A DNA stretch of 64,000 bases, taken from Psychrobacter frigidicola. GTDB lineage: Bacteria; Pseudomonadota; Gammaproteobacteria; Pseudomonadales; Moraxellaceae. Under the pieces are notes generated by a model. The model was not told the DNA's origin. It saw only the letters and a list, made by a program, of their open reading frames with translations, and did not search any database. The position numbers were made by a program, and so were the translations under genes. Where the stretch lies: positions 1-64,000 of the forward strand of contig NZ_VORZ01000005.1 of NCBI RefSeq assembly GCF_007997305.1. Reading direction: 5' to 3'. Shown piece after piece: positions 29,609 to 40,138 of this stretch (its first letter is position 1; every line of letters starts with the position of its first letter).

Positions 29609-30049
29609 CTACTTATTTAAAACGGGAACAACGTGCCAAACATCAAGTTTATTGTCGCCATGCTTATCGCCGACATTCTTGTCGTTAGCGTAGAAGTATA
29701 AAGGCTTACCGTTTACTGCCCATTGGTATTTACCATCTTCACGTTTAAAAGAGGCAAACTGCCCACTAGCTTGAGCGTTATTAGGTGCCAAAAATGCTGG
29801 CCAAGCAACCAAACATGCTGAACCACATTCTGACTTATTCATCGAGTCTTTATCAAAGGTATACAAAGTCATATGGTTTTTTGAATCAACCAGCACGCTG
29901 TTTTTACTGGTCACTGGCGCTGCATTGCTAGTGGTACTGTGCACATCATGCATGCCTGAAGTGTCGTTACCAACCACGTTTTTTAGCGTTGAGCATCCTG
30001 TCAAAGCCAAAACGCCTGTTAGTGCTGATAACATAATAGTATTTTTCAC
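29609..30049 (-). CDS. Small lipoprotein with YxFxxD repeats (COG4315 type)
   Basis: A 146-residue lipoprotein. The GTG start at 30049 follows AAGGAAG at 5 bases; the longer frame would put 16 unlikely residues before the signal. The signal MLSALTGVLALTGCS ends in the lipobox LTGC. Two related segments, LYTFDKDSMNKSECGSACLVAWPAF (cited loosely) and the later VNGKPLYFYANDKNVGDK, carry the Yx(F/W/Y)xxD pattern of COG4315 lipoproteins. The function of the family is unknown. Confidence 0.82.
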   Translation of the reverse strand: MKNTIMLSALTGVLALTGCSTLKNVVGNDTSGMHDVHSTTSNAAPVTSKNSVLVDSKNHMTLYTFDKDSMNKSECGSACLVAWPAFLAPNNAQASGQFASFKREDGKYQWAVNGKPLYFYANDKNVGDKHGDNKLDVWHVVPVLNK

Positions 30050-30753
30050 GGTAACTTCCTTATAATCGAAAATAATATAGGTTTGGTTCAAAGTCATAGC
30101 TAGAGTTTCTTATTTAAATATATACTTACTTAAACCAGGAATCTGAACTAGAAACAATTAACACACCTCAATGATTGAGCTTTAAATTTCTGAATTGAAA
30201 CAGTTCTAACTTTTAATATAGCATAGGATTTAAAACAGTCTATTATGCTGTTAGAAAAACTTACAAAACCTAATATAAGTTACAAATTGTATAACCAGAA
30301 ATAATTATCCAAGTTTAATCTTCATAGTCTTAAACCCTGCCTCTCGCAAAAAATATGGCGATGATATTCCTCTGTTTAATAATGCTTTTAACCCTTAATT
30401 CTATTCATTATCTTTTATGACGCTTCGTTGACAAAACTAATGCATTCTCTTACGTATTTACTGGGATAATCAAGACGAATTTTTGTAAACTAGCTTTAAC
30501 ATCGGCTCGTAAAGATAAGTATAGCTACACAATGATTTACTAGTAAAGGTGACGCTAGCAATATTTATAGTCTATTGAACTCTACAACAACCGCATGCAT
30601 ATCAATCTAAATATATAGACACCCTTACAGCATTAAATGATGACTAATAAATATTTGATGCAGCACTAAAATGCAAAGAGTATTAAACCGCGAAATTTAT
30701 AGAAGCTTTGAGCATGTGATTATGCCAAAAATATCAAGGATATACCCACTACC
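30050..30753. other. AT-rich divergent intergenic region
   Basis: About 700 bases between the divergent lipoprotein gene and the flavoprotein gene. I see no RNA gene, coding frame with a ribosome-binding site, or notable inverted repeat; presumably it only holds the two promoters. Confidence 0.5.
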
Positions 30754-32382
30754 ATGACCCAATCTCCTACGAACATCCAATCCCAAACCGTTACACGTGA
30801 TACGGCAAATCATGTTAAAGCAAATGATAGCCAAGTAAAACGCGTCGGTATTCTTGGCGGCGGTACGGCAGGGGCGACGATTGCTATTCGTCTTGCTGCC
30901 TTGGGACTCGAGACCTATGTGTTTGAAAAACAAAACTCGCTAATCGATGGCCCGCCGATGTGCCATTTGCATGCTGGTGGGAATTTGTACCGCGAAATTC
31001 CTGATGAAGATTGTGTGGCATTACTAAAGCAATGTATCGATATTCTGCGCCTATATCCTTATACCATCGATGTACGCCCGACTGTGTTTGCGGTGCCGAC
31101 ACGTGATGCCGGTCTGCCTGAAGATCTCTTACCGCGCCTTGATATTCTGACCGATGCTTATCGTAATCTTATTGAGCAAGATGTGAATAATAAAGTCTTG
31201 GGCGAGCCTGAGGACTACTATCAACTATACAGTCATGAGCAGCTAATTGAGTTGTCTGAGCGTGAGCAAGTTAAAGTACCGAGCTCCTCAGATGAATGGA
31301 TGATACCGGTTGCTAAGCATTTGGACTTAAACAAAGTTAAATTCCCCTTGATTATGGTGCAAGAGTACGGCTGGAACATTTTCCGCTTGGCTGCTTCCGC
31401 CAAATTGGCATTAGAAGAATATGACCACGCTCATGTTTTTACTGACACTAAAGTCAAACAAGTTGTCGCGGTCGATTGCGATGATTGCGCGAACATTAAT
31501 CACCATGTGAGTCAATGGCGCATCGATTATCAGCAGCAACACAGAGCGTCCCGAGGTAATGAGACGCACAATAATGAAGCTAAAATTGAGTCTATCGAAG
31601 TTGATTATTTAGTGAATGCGTGCGGCTTCCGTACCGGTATTATTGACGATATGGTAGGGGTCGAAGTTAAGCGGATGGTGGAATTCAAGTCCTCTTATAT
31701 CACTCATTGGGGCGAAACTGGCGGACAGATTCCAGAGATTATCATTTATGGTGAGCGCGGTACGCCTGAAGGTATGGCACAGCTCACGCCTTATCCTGGT
31801 GGCTATTTTCAGATTCATGGAATGAGTAAGTCCATTACTTTGTTTGATGATGGCTTGGTCGCATCCAATGAAGCCAGTGCCCAGCCTAAGCTCCCTGCAC
31901 AATATGTTCATTATATTGACGATGGCTGGGATAAAGCACCGCTACAAGCACGCAGTCAACAGTCTATTGATTATATGGCAGAGTTCGTACCGACATTTAA
32001 AAGCGCACGGACAGTTGGCAACGCTTTATATGGTGGTCAGCAAATCCCGGGTAGCGATGATACGCTACGGGTAGCAGACGTGAGCTTATATCCTAATTTG
32101 CATTATGCGCGCGCTGAAAATGTTAAGGCCTCTTCAGCCTTACTTGCAGCAGACGAAATCGTGAACCAACTTATTGAACTTGAGTTGTTAGAGAATAATT
32201 TGCCTGCTAATCAGGATCGCCACGACCATGAATGGGCTTATCTAATTCGTCACGACAGTTTAACTATTGACGAGGTAGCGCAAGTGCTGGCTCGTGAGCG
32301 CGGGTTTCCACTCGCTATGGCTGGTGTTAATCACAGTATTCGTGAAGAGGCTTTAAATAATTTAACCCCAGATGAAGTATAA
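30754..32382 (+). CDS. FAD-dependent oxidoreductase of unassigned subfamily
   Basis: A 542-residue flavoprotein. After a 28-residue polar lead, VGILGGGTAGATIAIRLAALGLETYVFEK is a textbook Rossmann GxGxxG dinucleotide site (residues about 31-60, shown here as a pattern ending in an acidic residue). DYLVNACGFRTG resembles the second FAD-contact motif, and a late GGQQIPGSDDTLRVADV may close the site. The middle shares no motif I can assign to a named enzyme such as Mqo or LhgO. The last 60 residues (HDHEWAYLIRHDSLTIDEVAQVLARE) look like a small separate helical piece. Cytoplasmic, substrate unknown. Confidence 0.7.
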   Translation: MTQSPTNIQSQTVTRDTANHVKANDSQVKRVGILGGGTAGATIAIRLAALGLETYVFEKQNSLIDGPPMCHLHAGGNLYREIPDEDCVALLKQCIDILRLYPYTIDVRPTVFAVPTRDAGLPEDLLPRLDILTDAYRNLIEQDVNNKVLGEPEDYYQLYSHEQLIELSEREQVKVPSSSDEWMIPVAKHLDLNKVKFPLIMVQEYGWNIFRLAASAKLALEEYDHAHVFTDTKVKQVVAVDCDDCANINHHVSQWRIDYQQQHRASRGNETHNNEAKIESIEVDYLVNACGFRTGIIDDMVGVEVKRMVEFKSSYITHWGETGGQIPEIIIYGERGTPEGMAQLTPYPGGYFQIHGMSKSITLFDDGLVASNEASAQPKLPAQYVHYIDDGWDKAPLQARSQQSIDYMAEFVPTFKSARTVGNALYGGQQIPGSDDTLRVADVSLYPNLHYARAENVKASSALLAADEIVNQLIELELLENNLPANQDRHDHEWAYLIRHDSLTIDEVAQVLARERGFPLAMAGVNHSIREEALNNLTPDEV

Positions 32383-32434
32383 ACAGCGAAGTACAAGCAA
32401 TTACGCATAACTACCAAAGTTAAAATCCAAGTGT

Positions 32435-32483
32435 AAAAAAACCGGAATCAAAGGCTAATCTATAGCCCTTTGTTCCGGTTTTT
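32435..32483 (+). terminator. Rho-independent terminator of the flavoprotein gene
   Basis: AAAAACCGGAA pairs with TTCCGGTTTTT, and AAAGG-CT with AG-CCCTTT continues the stem imperfectly, followed by T residues. Its reverse also has a T run, so it may serve the minus-strand LOG gene as well. Confidence 0.8.
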
Positions 32484-32535
32484 ATTTAATTCAGAAATAG
32501 TAATGTTACGAGTATACTAATTAAATCAATGGATG

Positions 32536-33213
32536 TTACTTGCCTGCCATTTTTTCAGTATCGACAGCATCGTCGATTTTAACGATCACATGTAATAAAT
32601 CAATGGCTTCAGCAATCGTATTACAAACCACCAGACGCTCAAGGTCTTGCTGCTTCATAAACCCTTGGTCAGCTGTATATTTCAGATGGTCAATTAACCG
32701 GTCATAAAAACCATTAATATTCAGAATAATCATCGGCTTTTCATGCTGATATAGCTGTCGCCATGTGGCGATTTCCATAATTTCTTCTAGCGTGCCAAGG
32801 CCACCGGGCAAGGTAATAAAGGCATCCGCATACTCTGCCATGACTGTTTTACGGGTGTGCATGGTATCGGTCAAATGCAGCCGTGTCAGTTGTTCATGGG
32901 CAATTTCATGTTTTAGCATAAAGGTCGGAATAACGCCAACCGTCTGCGCGCCGCCTTTAACGACCGCATCTGCTACTGCGCCCATCAGACCAATACTCGC
33001 ACCGCCATAGACTAAACCCATGCCATTTTTGGCTAATGCATTGCCCAGATCACGCGCAGCTTGCTCATAGACTTCACCGACGCCCGATCGCGAGCCACAA
33101 TAAACAGCGACTAAAGGCATATCAAGGGTTGATTTATCCACTGCTTTTTCAATATGAGTGATATCTTTACTGGTAATAACTTCATAATTTTCGTTATTAA
33201 TTTTCATTTGCAT
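32536..33213 (-). CDS. LOG-family protein (TIGR00730-type Rossmann fold)
   Basis: A 225-residue protein with the LOG signature PGGLGTLEEIMEIATWRQL and the preceding VYGGASIGLMGAVADAVV, DTMHTRKTVMAEYADAFITL. LOG proteins hydrolyse nucleoside 5'-monophosphates, notably cytokinin riboside monophosphates, to free base and ribose phosphate; in bacteria the natural substrate is often unclear. The N-terminal 30 residues are variable. The first ATG is followed two codons later by a second one; either is possible. Confidence 0.88.
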   Translation of the reverse strand: MQMKINNENYEVITSKDITHIEKAVDKSTLDMPLVAVYCGSRSGVGEVYEQAARDLGNALAKNGMGLVYGGASIGLMGAVADAVVKGGAQTVGVIPTFMLKHEIAHEQLTRLHLTDTMHTRKTVMAEYADAFITLPGGLGTLEEIMEIATWRQLYQHEKPMIILNINGFYDRLIDHLKYTADQGFMKQQDLERLVVCNTIAEAIDLLHVIVKIDDAVDTEKMAGK

Positions 33214-33479
33214 ATAGCATCCTTAATTTATAATGATTTTGATGTGACTGTTATTTTAAATTATTATGGTATTCAATATTATTGCTAATTTTTTGGATAG
33301 TTATTTTTTATAGAGTTACTATAAATATCCTATAATTATATCCCGCACTTATCTTACCATAAGCCACGTCACCGCATAGTAACAGTGGCCTGTCTCTACG
33401 TAATAAAGATATTTTTATTAGTGTTTTTTAATAAATTAACCCTGATAAACTGCTCTAACCAAAGCCTACTAAAGTGACT

Positions 33480-34055
33480 ATGATGCTTCCATCCCAACCC
33501 ATAGAAAAACGTATGTTTAGCACATCAGTTAAAGTGCTGATAATGATGGCCTGCTTATTTGCAATTCCGTTGTTTATAACACCTTTTTTTAACAAGTCAC
33601 CGTCTATAGTGATGGCGATGTGGCAGCGAGTTGGATTATTACAGCAAGAATTACCGCAGGAAAATAGCTTACCAAGTCCCCTAGCTGGGCAGCATCTGAC
33701 TGACACATGGGGCGGCGCCCGTAGCGAAGGACGGTCGCATGAAGGTATTGATATTTTTGCGCCTCGGGGTACGCCTATTGCTGCTACGACCCAAGGCGTT
33801 GTCAGTAAAGTCGGCGATGATAGACTTGGCGGGCGTGTGGTGTTTATTATTGGTCCTGGCGGCGCGGCACATTATTATGCTCACTTAGAAGACTATGCAG
33901 ATATAAGTCCCAATGATTGGGTCAATGCTGGCGATATTGTTGGTTATGTGGGCGACAGTGGCAATGCTAAAGGCACACCGCCCCATGTCCATTATGGCGT
34001 TTATATCAACGGTAACGCGGTGAATCCTTATCCTTTACTAGTTAAAAATAAGTAA
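33480..34055 (+). CDS. Membrane-anchored M23-family peptidase
   Basis: About 191 residues: a transmembrane anchor ([19 protein letters not shown], residues about 18-36) and a C-terminal M23/LytM domain. [14 protein letters not shown] carries the first zinc ligands (HxxxD), and PPHVHYGVY carries HxH. All zinc ligands are present, so it may be an active peptidoglycan endopeptidase on the periplasmic side. A GTG two codons upstream is also open; there is no clear ribosome-binding site, so the exact start is uncertain. It converges on phoR. Confidence 0.85.
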   Translation: MMLPSQPIEKRMFSTSVKVLIMMACLFAIPLFITPFFNKSPSIVMAMWQRVGLLQQELPQENSLPSPLAGQHLTDTWGGARSEGRSHEGIDIFAPRGTPIAATTQGVVSKVGDDRLGGRVVFIIGPGGAAHYYAHLEDYADISPNDWVNAGDIVGYVGDSGNAKGTPPHVHYGVYINGNAVNPYPLLVKNK

Positions 34056-34091
34056 TGAGAAAGTGTAGAATAGACTTAAAGTCTTAGCACT

Positions 34092-35468
34092 TTAGAGAGC
34101 ATCTAATACCCTATCTGTTGTGTCATTTGACACCGTATTTATAGGCGCAGCTCGAACATGCTCAGGTGGAAATAAAGCACTAAATGTCGACCCCTTACCT
34201 TCTATTGACTCAATGTGCAAGTTGACATCATGCTGATACAAGACGTGTTTCACAATCGCAAGCCCAAGTCCTGTACCCCCTGTAGCCCGACTCCGACCAC
34301 TATCGACACGATAAAAACGCTCAGTTAAACGGTCTATATGATTCTGTGCAATCCCAATACCATCGTCTGTTACGGCAAACTGGCAACCATCAGACATTTT
34401 GCTCCAACTAATGACTATATGACCGCCTTTTGGCGTATATTTAATTGCATTAATAACGAGATTTGATAACGCACTATTTAAGTACATCTCTGAGCCATAT
34501 AAGCCATCATTGGTATTTATTTCTAAGCTGATAGTATGCTCATATTCTTGATTATAAACCTTTGCATCATCATAGATGTGCTTGAGCAGCTTAGTCATAT
34601 CGATATCACACAACTCATGAGTCTCTTCGATTTCGATACGCGAGAGCAACAATAGGTCATTCACAATGCGATTCATGCGCGCGGTCTGCTGGGTCATGAG
34701 TTGCATACCGCGCTGCCATTGCACCGGCATATCAGGCTGATCTGAAAAGTTTTCAAGGTAGCCCATCAGTACCGTCAGGGGTGTGCGTAATTCATGCGAG
34801 ACATTGGCTACAAAGTCGCGACGCATCTGCTCTAAATGCTGCAAGCGCGTGACATCATAGATAATCAGAAGCTTTTCGCTGCCAAAATGGGTGAGTTCAC
34901 ATTTGAGATAGCGCTTCGAATCTCGCCATGACACAATATGCACACCATCATTGGGGGTGGTTATGGTCTGATGGTAGCGTCGAAATTCAGGCGCGGTAAT
35001 AAAATCAAAAATACTCGCGCCTTGATCGGTCAATTGTAGCGCTAACAAATCCTCCGCTGCCTGATTCCACCACTCCAGCCCATCATTATCATTTAGCAAA
35101 ATCACCGCATCTTGTAACGCCTTTAGCGAGCTTCTGATTTTTTTGACCAATCCCATCACCTTTTGTTGAGTCAGCTGATCTTGTTGGCGATTTTGATAGA
35201 GCTTATTTGCCACAATGCTAAGGCCACCTAATCTATCCGGTGGCAACGTATTGATAGGTTTATTTATCCATCCGCTAAAGCGCTGCAAGGTATACATGCG
35301 CCACAGACTATATAATAACAGCGTTCCGACAAGGCTTTCTAGCAGGTGTGCAGTCGCTAAACCTAGAGCTATTCCAGCAGTTAACCACAGTAGCAGCCAG
35401 CGTATATCTGCCCATAGCAGCGCATAACGCGGTACTGGCTGGCGGTTATTACTCTCAGGCGTCATCAT
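34092..35468 (-). CDS. phoR: Phosphate-regulon sensor histidine kinase
   Basis: A 458-residue kinase. Two hydrophobic N-terminal segments (residues about 18-56) with almost no periplasmic loop, a PAS-like region (115-210), the HisKA motif FVANVSHELRTPL with phosphoacceptor His225, and an ATPase domain with NLVINAIKYTP, DDGIGI and GGTGLGLAIV. The small periplasmic part and pairing with phoB match PhoR, which senses phosphate through the Pst transporter and PhoU rather than by a loop. It lies 104 bases downstream of phoB and is probably co-transcribed. Confidence 0.95.
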   Translation of the reverse strand: MMTPESNNRQPVPRYALLWADIRWLLLWLTAGIALGLATAHLLESLVGTLLLYSLWRMYTLQRFSGWINKPINTLPPDRLGGLSIVANKLYQNRQQDQLTQQKVMGLVKKIRSSLKALQDAVILLNDNDGLEWWNQAAEDLLALQLTDQGASIFDFITAPEFRRYHQTITTPNDGVHIVSWRDSKRYLKCELTHFGSEKLLIIYDVTRLQHLEQMRRDFVANVSHELRTPLTVLMGYLENFSDQPDMPVQWQRGMQLMTQQTARMNRIVNDLLLLSRIEIEETHELCDIDMTKLLKHIYDDAKVYNQEYEHTISLEINTNDGLYGSEMYLNSALSNLVINAIKYTPKGGHIVISWSKMSDGCQFAVTDDGIGIAQNHIDRLTERFYRVDSGRSRATGGTGLGLAIVKHVLYQHDVNLHIESIEGKGSTFSALFPPEHVRAAPINTVSNDTTDRVLDAL

Positions 35469-35572
35469 ATTAATATACCGTATTTATCCTAGGCAGTAGC
35501 TAGGTAGCAGCGTCTTTACGACCCTGTAATTTCTGCTATCAATAAATTTTTTGCATAATTATCATGCCTTAA

Positions 35573-36277
35573 TTATTCTGGTTGCATGATATTAGAAAAT
35601 CGATAACCGGTACCACGAACCGTTTGGATCAACGTGTCACAGTCATAAGGTTGCAACAGCTTACGTAAACGCCGAATGTGCACATCAATGGTGCGATCTT
35701 CGATATAAACGTTACTGCCCCAGACCTGATCTAACAACTGCGCGCGGGTGTAAGCACGCTCAGGATGAGTCATAAAAAAGGCCATTAGACGGTACTCTGT
35801 GGGGCCAAGCTCAACAGTTTTGCTATCAGCAGTCAGACGCTGGCTTTTAGAATCTAAGCTCAGCCTACCTATTTCAATAGGTTTGTCAGCACTGAGGGCG
35901 CTACTACGACGCAGCACTGCTTTGATCCTCGACACTAGCTCGCGCGTTGAAAAAGGCTTGGTAATATAATCATCAGCACCCGCATCAAGCCCGTAAACTT
36001 TATTATTTTCCTCACTTTTTGCCGTGAGCATAATGACTGGAATCTCAGAGAGCAACTCGTCTTTTTTGAGCATCCGGCAAAAATCAATGCCACTTTTATC
36101 CCCTGGTAGCATCCAATCTAATAAAATCAATGCGGGTCGATGATCAACCACTTGTTGATGTGCCTCCGGTATATCCGCCGCTTGCAAGCACTCAAAACCT
36201 GCCATCTCTAGCGTCATGACAATCATCTCACTGATCGCAGGCTCATCTTCAACGATTAAAATCAGCTCACTATGCAT
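35573..36277 (-). CDS. phoB: Phosphate-regulon response regulator
   Basis: A 234-residue OmpR-class regulator. The receiver has the acidic pocket EDEP (residues 10-13), phosphoacceptor Asp54 in LLDWMLPGD, Thr of MLTAK and Lys of TKPF. The C-terminal winged helix contains ELGPTEYRLMAFFM and the recognition region DRTIDVHIRRLRKLL, with VRGTGYRF at the end. Phospho-PhoB activates phosphate-scavenging genes. A Pho-box-like direct repeat lies about 110 bases before the start, so positive autoregulation is likely. dtd is upstream in the same direction. Confidence 0.97.
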   Translation of the reverse strand: MHSELILIVEDEPAISEMIVMTLEMAGFECLQAADIPEAHQQVVDHRPALILLDWMLPGDKSGIDFCRMLKKDELLSEIPVIMLTAKSEENNKVYGLDAGADDYITKPFSTRELVSRIKAVLRRSSALSADKPIEIGRLSLDSKSQRLTADSKTVELGPTEYRLMAFFMTHPERAYTRAQLLDQVWGSNVYIEDRTIDVHIRRLRKLLQPYDCDTLIQTVRGTGYRFSNIMQPE

Positions 36278-36388
36278 ATGACAGCCTTGTTATTAAGGTA
36301 GAAAAAGTCGTTAGAGTACAAAAAACTATTAGGGTATAAAAAATAGCGATAAGTGCTCGCCACCATCCTCTTATTAAACGACTTCTAT

Positions 36389-36406
36389 ATGACGGCTTGA
36401 TGACAA
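36389..36406 (-). promoter_or_regulatory. Putative Pho box upstream of phoB
   Basis: On the reverse strand TTGTCAT-CAAG-CCGTCAT, two 7-base half-sites spaced as an 11-base direct repeat, each matching the E. coli half-site CTGTCAT at 6 of 7 positions. It sits between dtd and phoB. A further perfect CTGTCAT directly abuts the phoB ATG (36284-36278). Confidence 0.65.
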
Positions 36407-36413
36407 TTTAAGG

Positions 36414-36869
36414 TTAATTTCCTTCTAACAAAAAATTCAGCGGTCCATCATTGATACTCTCGACTTGCATATCTGCACCAAATTCACCGCTTTCTATATT
36501 AGGATGCTGAGCGTTAGCATACGCTATCATCTTTGCAAACAAGGCTTGCGCAGAATCAGGATGCATTGCCCCACCAAAGTCAGGACGACGACCATTATTG
36601 GTATTTGCCATTAAGGTAAATTGCGATACCAATAACAATCCACCACAGACTTGTTGAACATTTTGGTCAAGCTTTCCAGCTTTAGCAGGGTCAGTATTAT
36701 TTTCAAAAATGCGATAGGTGAGAATTTTATCAATCATGCGCTGCGCAGTTTGCAAATTGTCCTCATGCCCAAGTCCAATATATGCCAATATACCGTGCTC
36801 AATGGCGCCAACGCAGTGGCTATCAACCGTCACACTAGCACTGCTCACCCGTTGAATAAGTGCTTTCAC
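36414..36869 (-). CDS. dtd: D-aminoacyl-tRNA deacylase
   Basis: A 151-residue protein starting at GTG (VKALIQRVSSASVTVD), with AAAGGAGA about 7 bases upstream; an upstream ATG would add 14 residues foreign to the family. LLLVSQFTLMANTNNGRRPDF contains the SQFTL motif, and NDGPLNFLLE carries the Gly-cisPro motif that gives specificity for D-amino acids. It removes D-amino acids and glycine mischarged on tRNA. Complete. Confidence 0.95.
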   Translation of the reverse strand: MKALIQRVSSASVTVDSHCVGAIEHGILAYIGLGHEDNLQTAQRMIDKILTYRIFENNTDPAKAGKLDQNVQQVCGGLLLVSQFTLMANTNNGRRPDFGGAMHPDSAQALFAKMIAYANAQHPNIESGEFGADMQVESINDGPLNFLLEGN

Positions 36870-37003
36870 TGATTGTCTCCTTTGTAAATTACGTTTATAG
36901 ATTATGGTCATACAGACAATGGCTGACCATGATAAAATATAACCATTCCTGACTCACTTTAGTCACATTCTCTAATGCTAATAATTATTTTGGTAGCCTT
37001 GAT

Positions 37004-37840
37004 ATGAATTTATTTACCACTATCCAGCAGTTTGTACCGCAGCAACAACTGAGTAAAGTAGCAGGACGCTTGGCAGCCAGTCGCCATCCACTGGTCAAGC
37101 GCGCTTTTATTCGCACTTTTGCCAAAGCTTATAATGTCAAACTGGATGAATATGAGCGGCAGAGCTTGAACGCTTATGAGAGCTTTAATGACTTTTTTAC
37201 GCGTGAGCTAAAAGAGGATGCGCGTACTATTGATAATACTGCGCAAGGTGTTGTCAGTCCTGCCGATGGGGTAATCTCACAACTTGGTCAACTGCATAAT
37301 AATAAGTTACTGCAAGCCAAAGGTCTCTATTATGACATCGGGCAGCTGCTCGCCAATAACGAAGATGGCAGCTATTTTGCCGATGGTAGCTTTGCCACCG
37401 TTTATCTGGCACCCAGCAATTATCATCGCGTCCATATGCCCTTTGTTGGAACGCTGATAACCACTCGCTATGTGCCCGGCACGTTATTTTCGGTGAATAA
37501 CACCACTGCTGAAAACATTCCAGACTTATTTGCACGCAATGAACGTTTGGTCTGTCTGTTCGATACCGAATATGGAAAAGCAGCGGTCGTCATGGTTGGG
37601 GCAATGATTGTCGCTGGTATCGAGACGGCAGCGACTGGTAAAATAGCCCGTACTGATGAGATTCAAGAGCAAACGCACGATATGAGCTTTGCACAAGGGG
37701 ATGAGCTTGGGCGTTTTTATTTGGGCTCAACAGCGATTGTCATACTACCAAAAGCAGCAAAAACAGACTGGCAAAATAGCATGACTGCCAATACTACTGT
37801 ACAAATGGGTCAATTATTAGGCGTAGCAAACGCAGAATAA
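37004..37840 (+). CDS. psd: Phosphatidylserine decarboxylase proenzyme
   Basis: A 278-residue pyruvoyl-dependent membrane enzyme that makes phosphatidylethanolamine. The self-cleavage motif LGST has its Ser at about residue 242, which becomes the pyruvoyl group of a 37-residue alpha chain. YESFNDFFTRELK, VVSPADGVISQLG and NYHRVHMPFVG (catalytic His) match the family. It is divergent from dtd and ends before a bidirectional terminator. Confidence 0.97.
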   Translation: MNLFTTIQQFVPQQQLSKVAGRLAASRHPLVKRAFIRTFAKAYNVKLDEYERQSLNAYESFNDFFTRELKEDARTIDNTAQGVVSPADGVISQLGQLHNNKLLQAKGLYYDIGQLLANNEDGSYFADGSFATVYLAPSNYHRVHMPFVGTLITTRYVPGTLFSVNNTTAENIPDLFARNERLVCLFDTEYGKAAVVMVGAMIVAGIETAATGKIARTDEIQEQTHDMSFAQGDELGRFYLGSTAIVILPKAAKTDWQNSMTANTTVQMGQLLGVANAE

Positions 37841-37875
37841 AACGCTCATTATGAATAAAAACAACACTAAAAATG

Positions 37876-37905
37876 CAGCCGCTAGTATTAAGTTACTAGC
37901 GGCTG
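37876..37905. terminator. Bidirectional terminator, psd and isochorismatase-like gene
   Basis: CAGCCGCTAGTA and TACTAGCGGCTG form a perfect 12-base-pair stem with a 6-base loop. T residues follow on both strands (TATTTAT on plus, CATTTTTAG on minus). Confidence 0.8.
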
Positions 37906-37961
37906 TATTTATGATACCAGCATTTACGATATCGGCATTTACAACATCAACCGTTTTACTT

Positions 37962-38537
37962 CTATTTAATCAAATTACTAATGGTTTTAAAAGCAGGGTC
38001 TGCGCTACTACGGCATAGCTCGAACAAAATAGTTTCAACCGTAGTAATCACGCCACCTGCACGACGTATACGGCGCAGGGCAAGCTTTTTATCATAAGGA
38101 AAACGTGAGCCAACGGCATCAGCAATGATGACGGGCTGCATACCGTTGTCTAATAAATCAAGCGCAGTTTGTAGCACACAAACATGAGTCTCAACACCGA
38201 AAAGCAAAACAATACCACGATTCTGCTGTGCTAGATAATGCCATGAGGTATCGGTATCGCATGCGCTAAAGGTTACCTTCTCAAAACCTTTGGCGTTGCT
38301 GCCTTGTAATAATTCTTTAATCTCAGGTAAAGTATCACCCAAGCCTTTTTTATACTGCTCATTGAGCATAATAGGCACATCAAGCGCTTGCAGACCTTTA
38401 ACCAAAGTCACAATTTTTTTGACGATATTTTCATGGTCATTAATATGTGGAGTCAGACGTTCTTGGACGTCAATAATCATCGCTTGGGTGTTTTCTCGGG
38501 CAATACGGTAGGTTTTATCAGAAATCATGGTCGACAT
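37962..38537 (-). CDS. Isochorismatase-like cysteine hydrolase (YcaC type)
   Basis: A 191-residue protein starting MSTMISDKTYRIA after an AAGGAG site; an upstream ATG in frame would add 11 residues. The catalytic Asp is in IDVQERLTPHI, a Lys lies in FEKVTFSACD, and the nucleophilic Cys in GVETHVCVLQTALDLL. The pattern is that of YcaC-like hydrolases, whose substrate is not known, rather than EntB-type isochorismatases. Confidence 0.87.
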   Translation of the reverse strand: MSTMISDKTYRIARENTQAMIIDVQERLTPHINDHENIVKKIVTLVKGLQALDVPIMLNEQYKKGLGDTLPEIKELLQGSNAKGFEKVTFSACDTDTSWHYLAQQNRGIVLLFGVETHVCVLQTALDLLDNGMQPVIIADAVGSRFPYDKKLALRRIRRAGGVITTVETILFELCRSSADPAFKTISNLIK

Positions 38538-38744
38538 AGCACACTCCTTGTACGGCTGCCAAATTGGCAATCCAAAACTGTCTTTTAGTAATCATTATTT
38601 TTTAGCAAGAGCCATCTTTTATCATTAATATTATAATAGATAGCACCGCCTTATTTAGTCATATTTTGTTCAGTGCGTCAATGAGGATAATTTCTGGTAA
38701 CAACTTACAAACAGTCTTTGTTCTACCTTTTTAGTCGGACAGTG

Positions 38745-38776
38745 AAAAAGCCCTCAATCGTCACGACTGAGAGCTT
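38745..38776 (-). terminator. Terminator of the fadBA operon
   Basis: AAGC-CTCA-TCG pairs with CGA-TGAG-GCTT with two mismatches and a 3-base loop; on the reverse strand TTTTT follows. It lies 46 bases after the fadA stop. Confidence 0.65.
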
Positions 38777-38821
38777 CTTTAATGAATAAAGTTTATGACA
38801 ATATCATTGAGCAATTAAAAC

Positions 38822-40006
<1,185 letters not shown>

Positions 40007-40138
40007 TCAATTTTTTTATTGTCAGTGTCAGTACAACAATGCTCGCCTATCTAATTTAGAAGATTATTGATAATAAATAAATCATCAATCGTCTTATCGA
40101 GCATCTGTACTGCACTTCATCTTATTAATGACAGCCAA

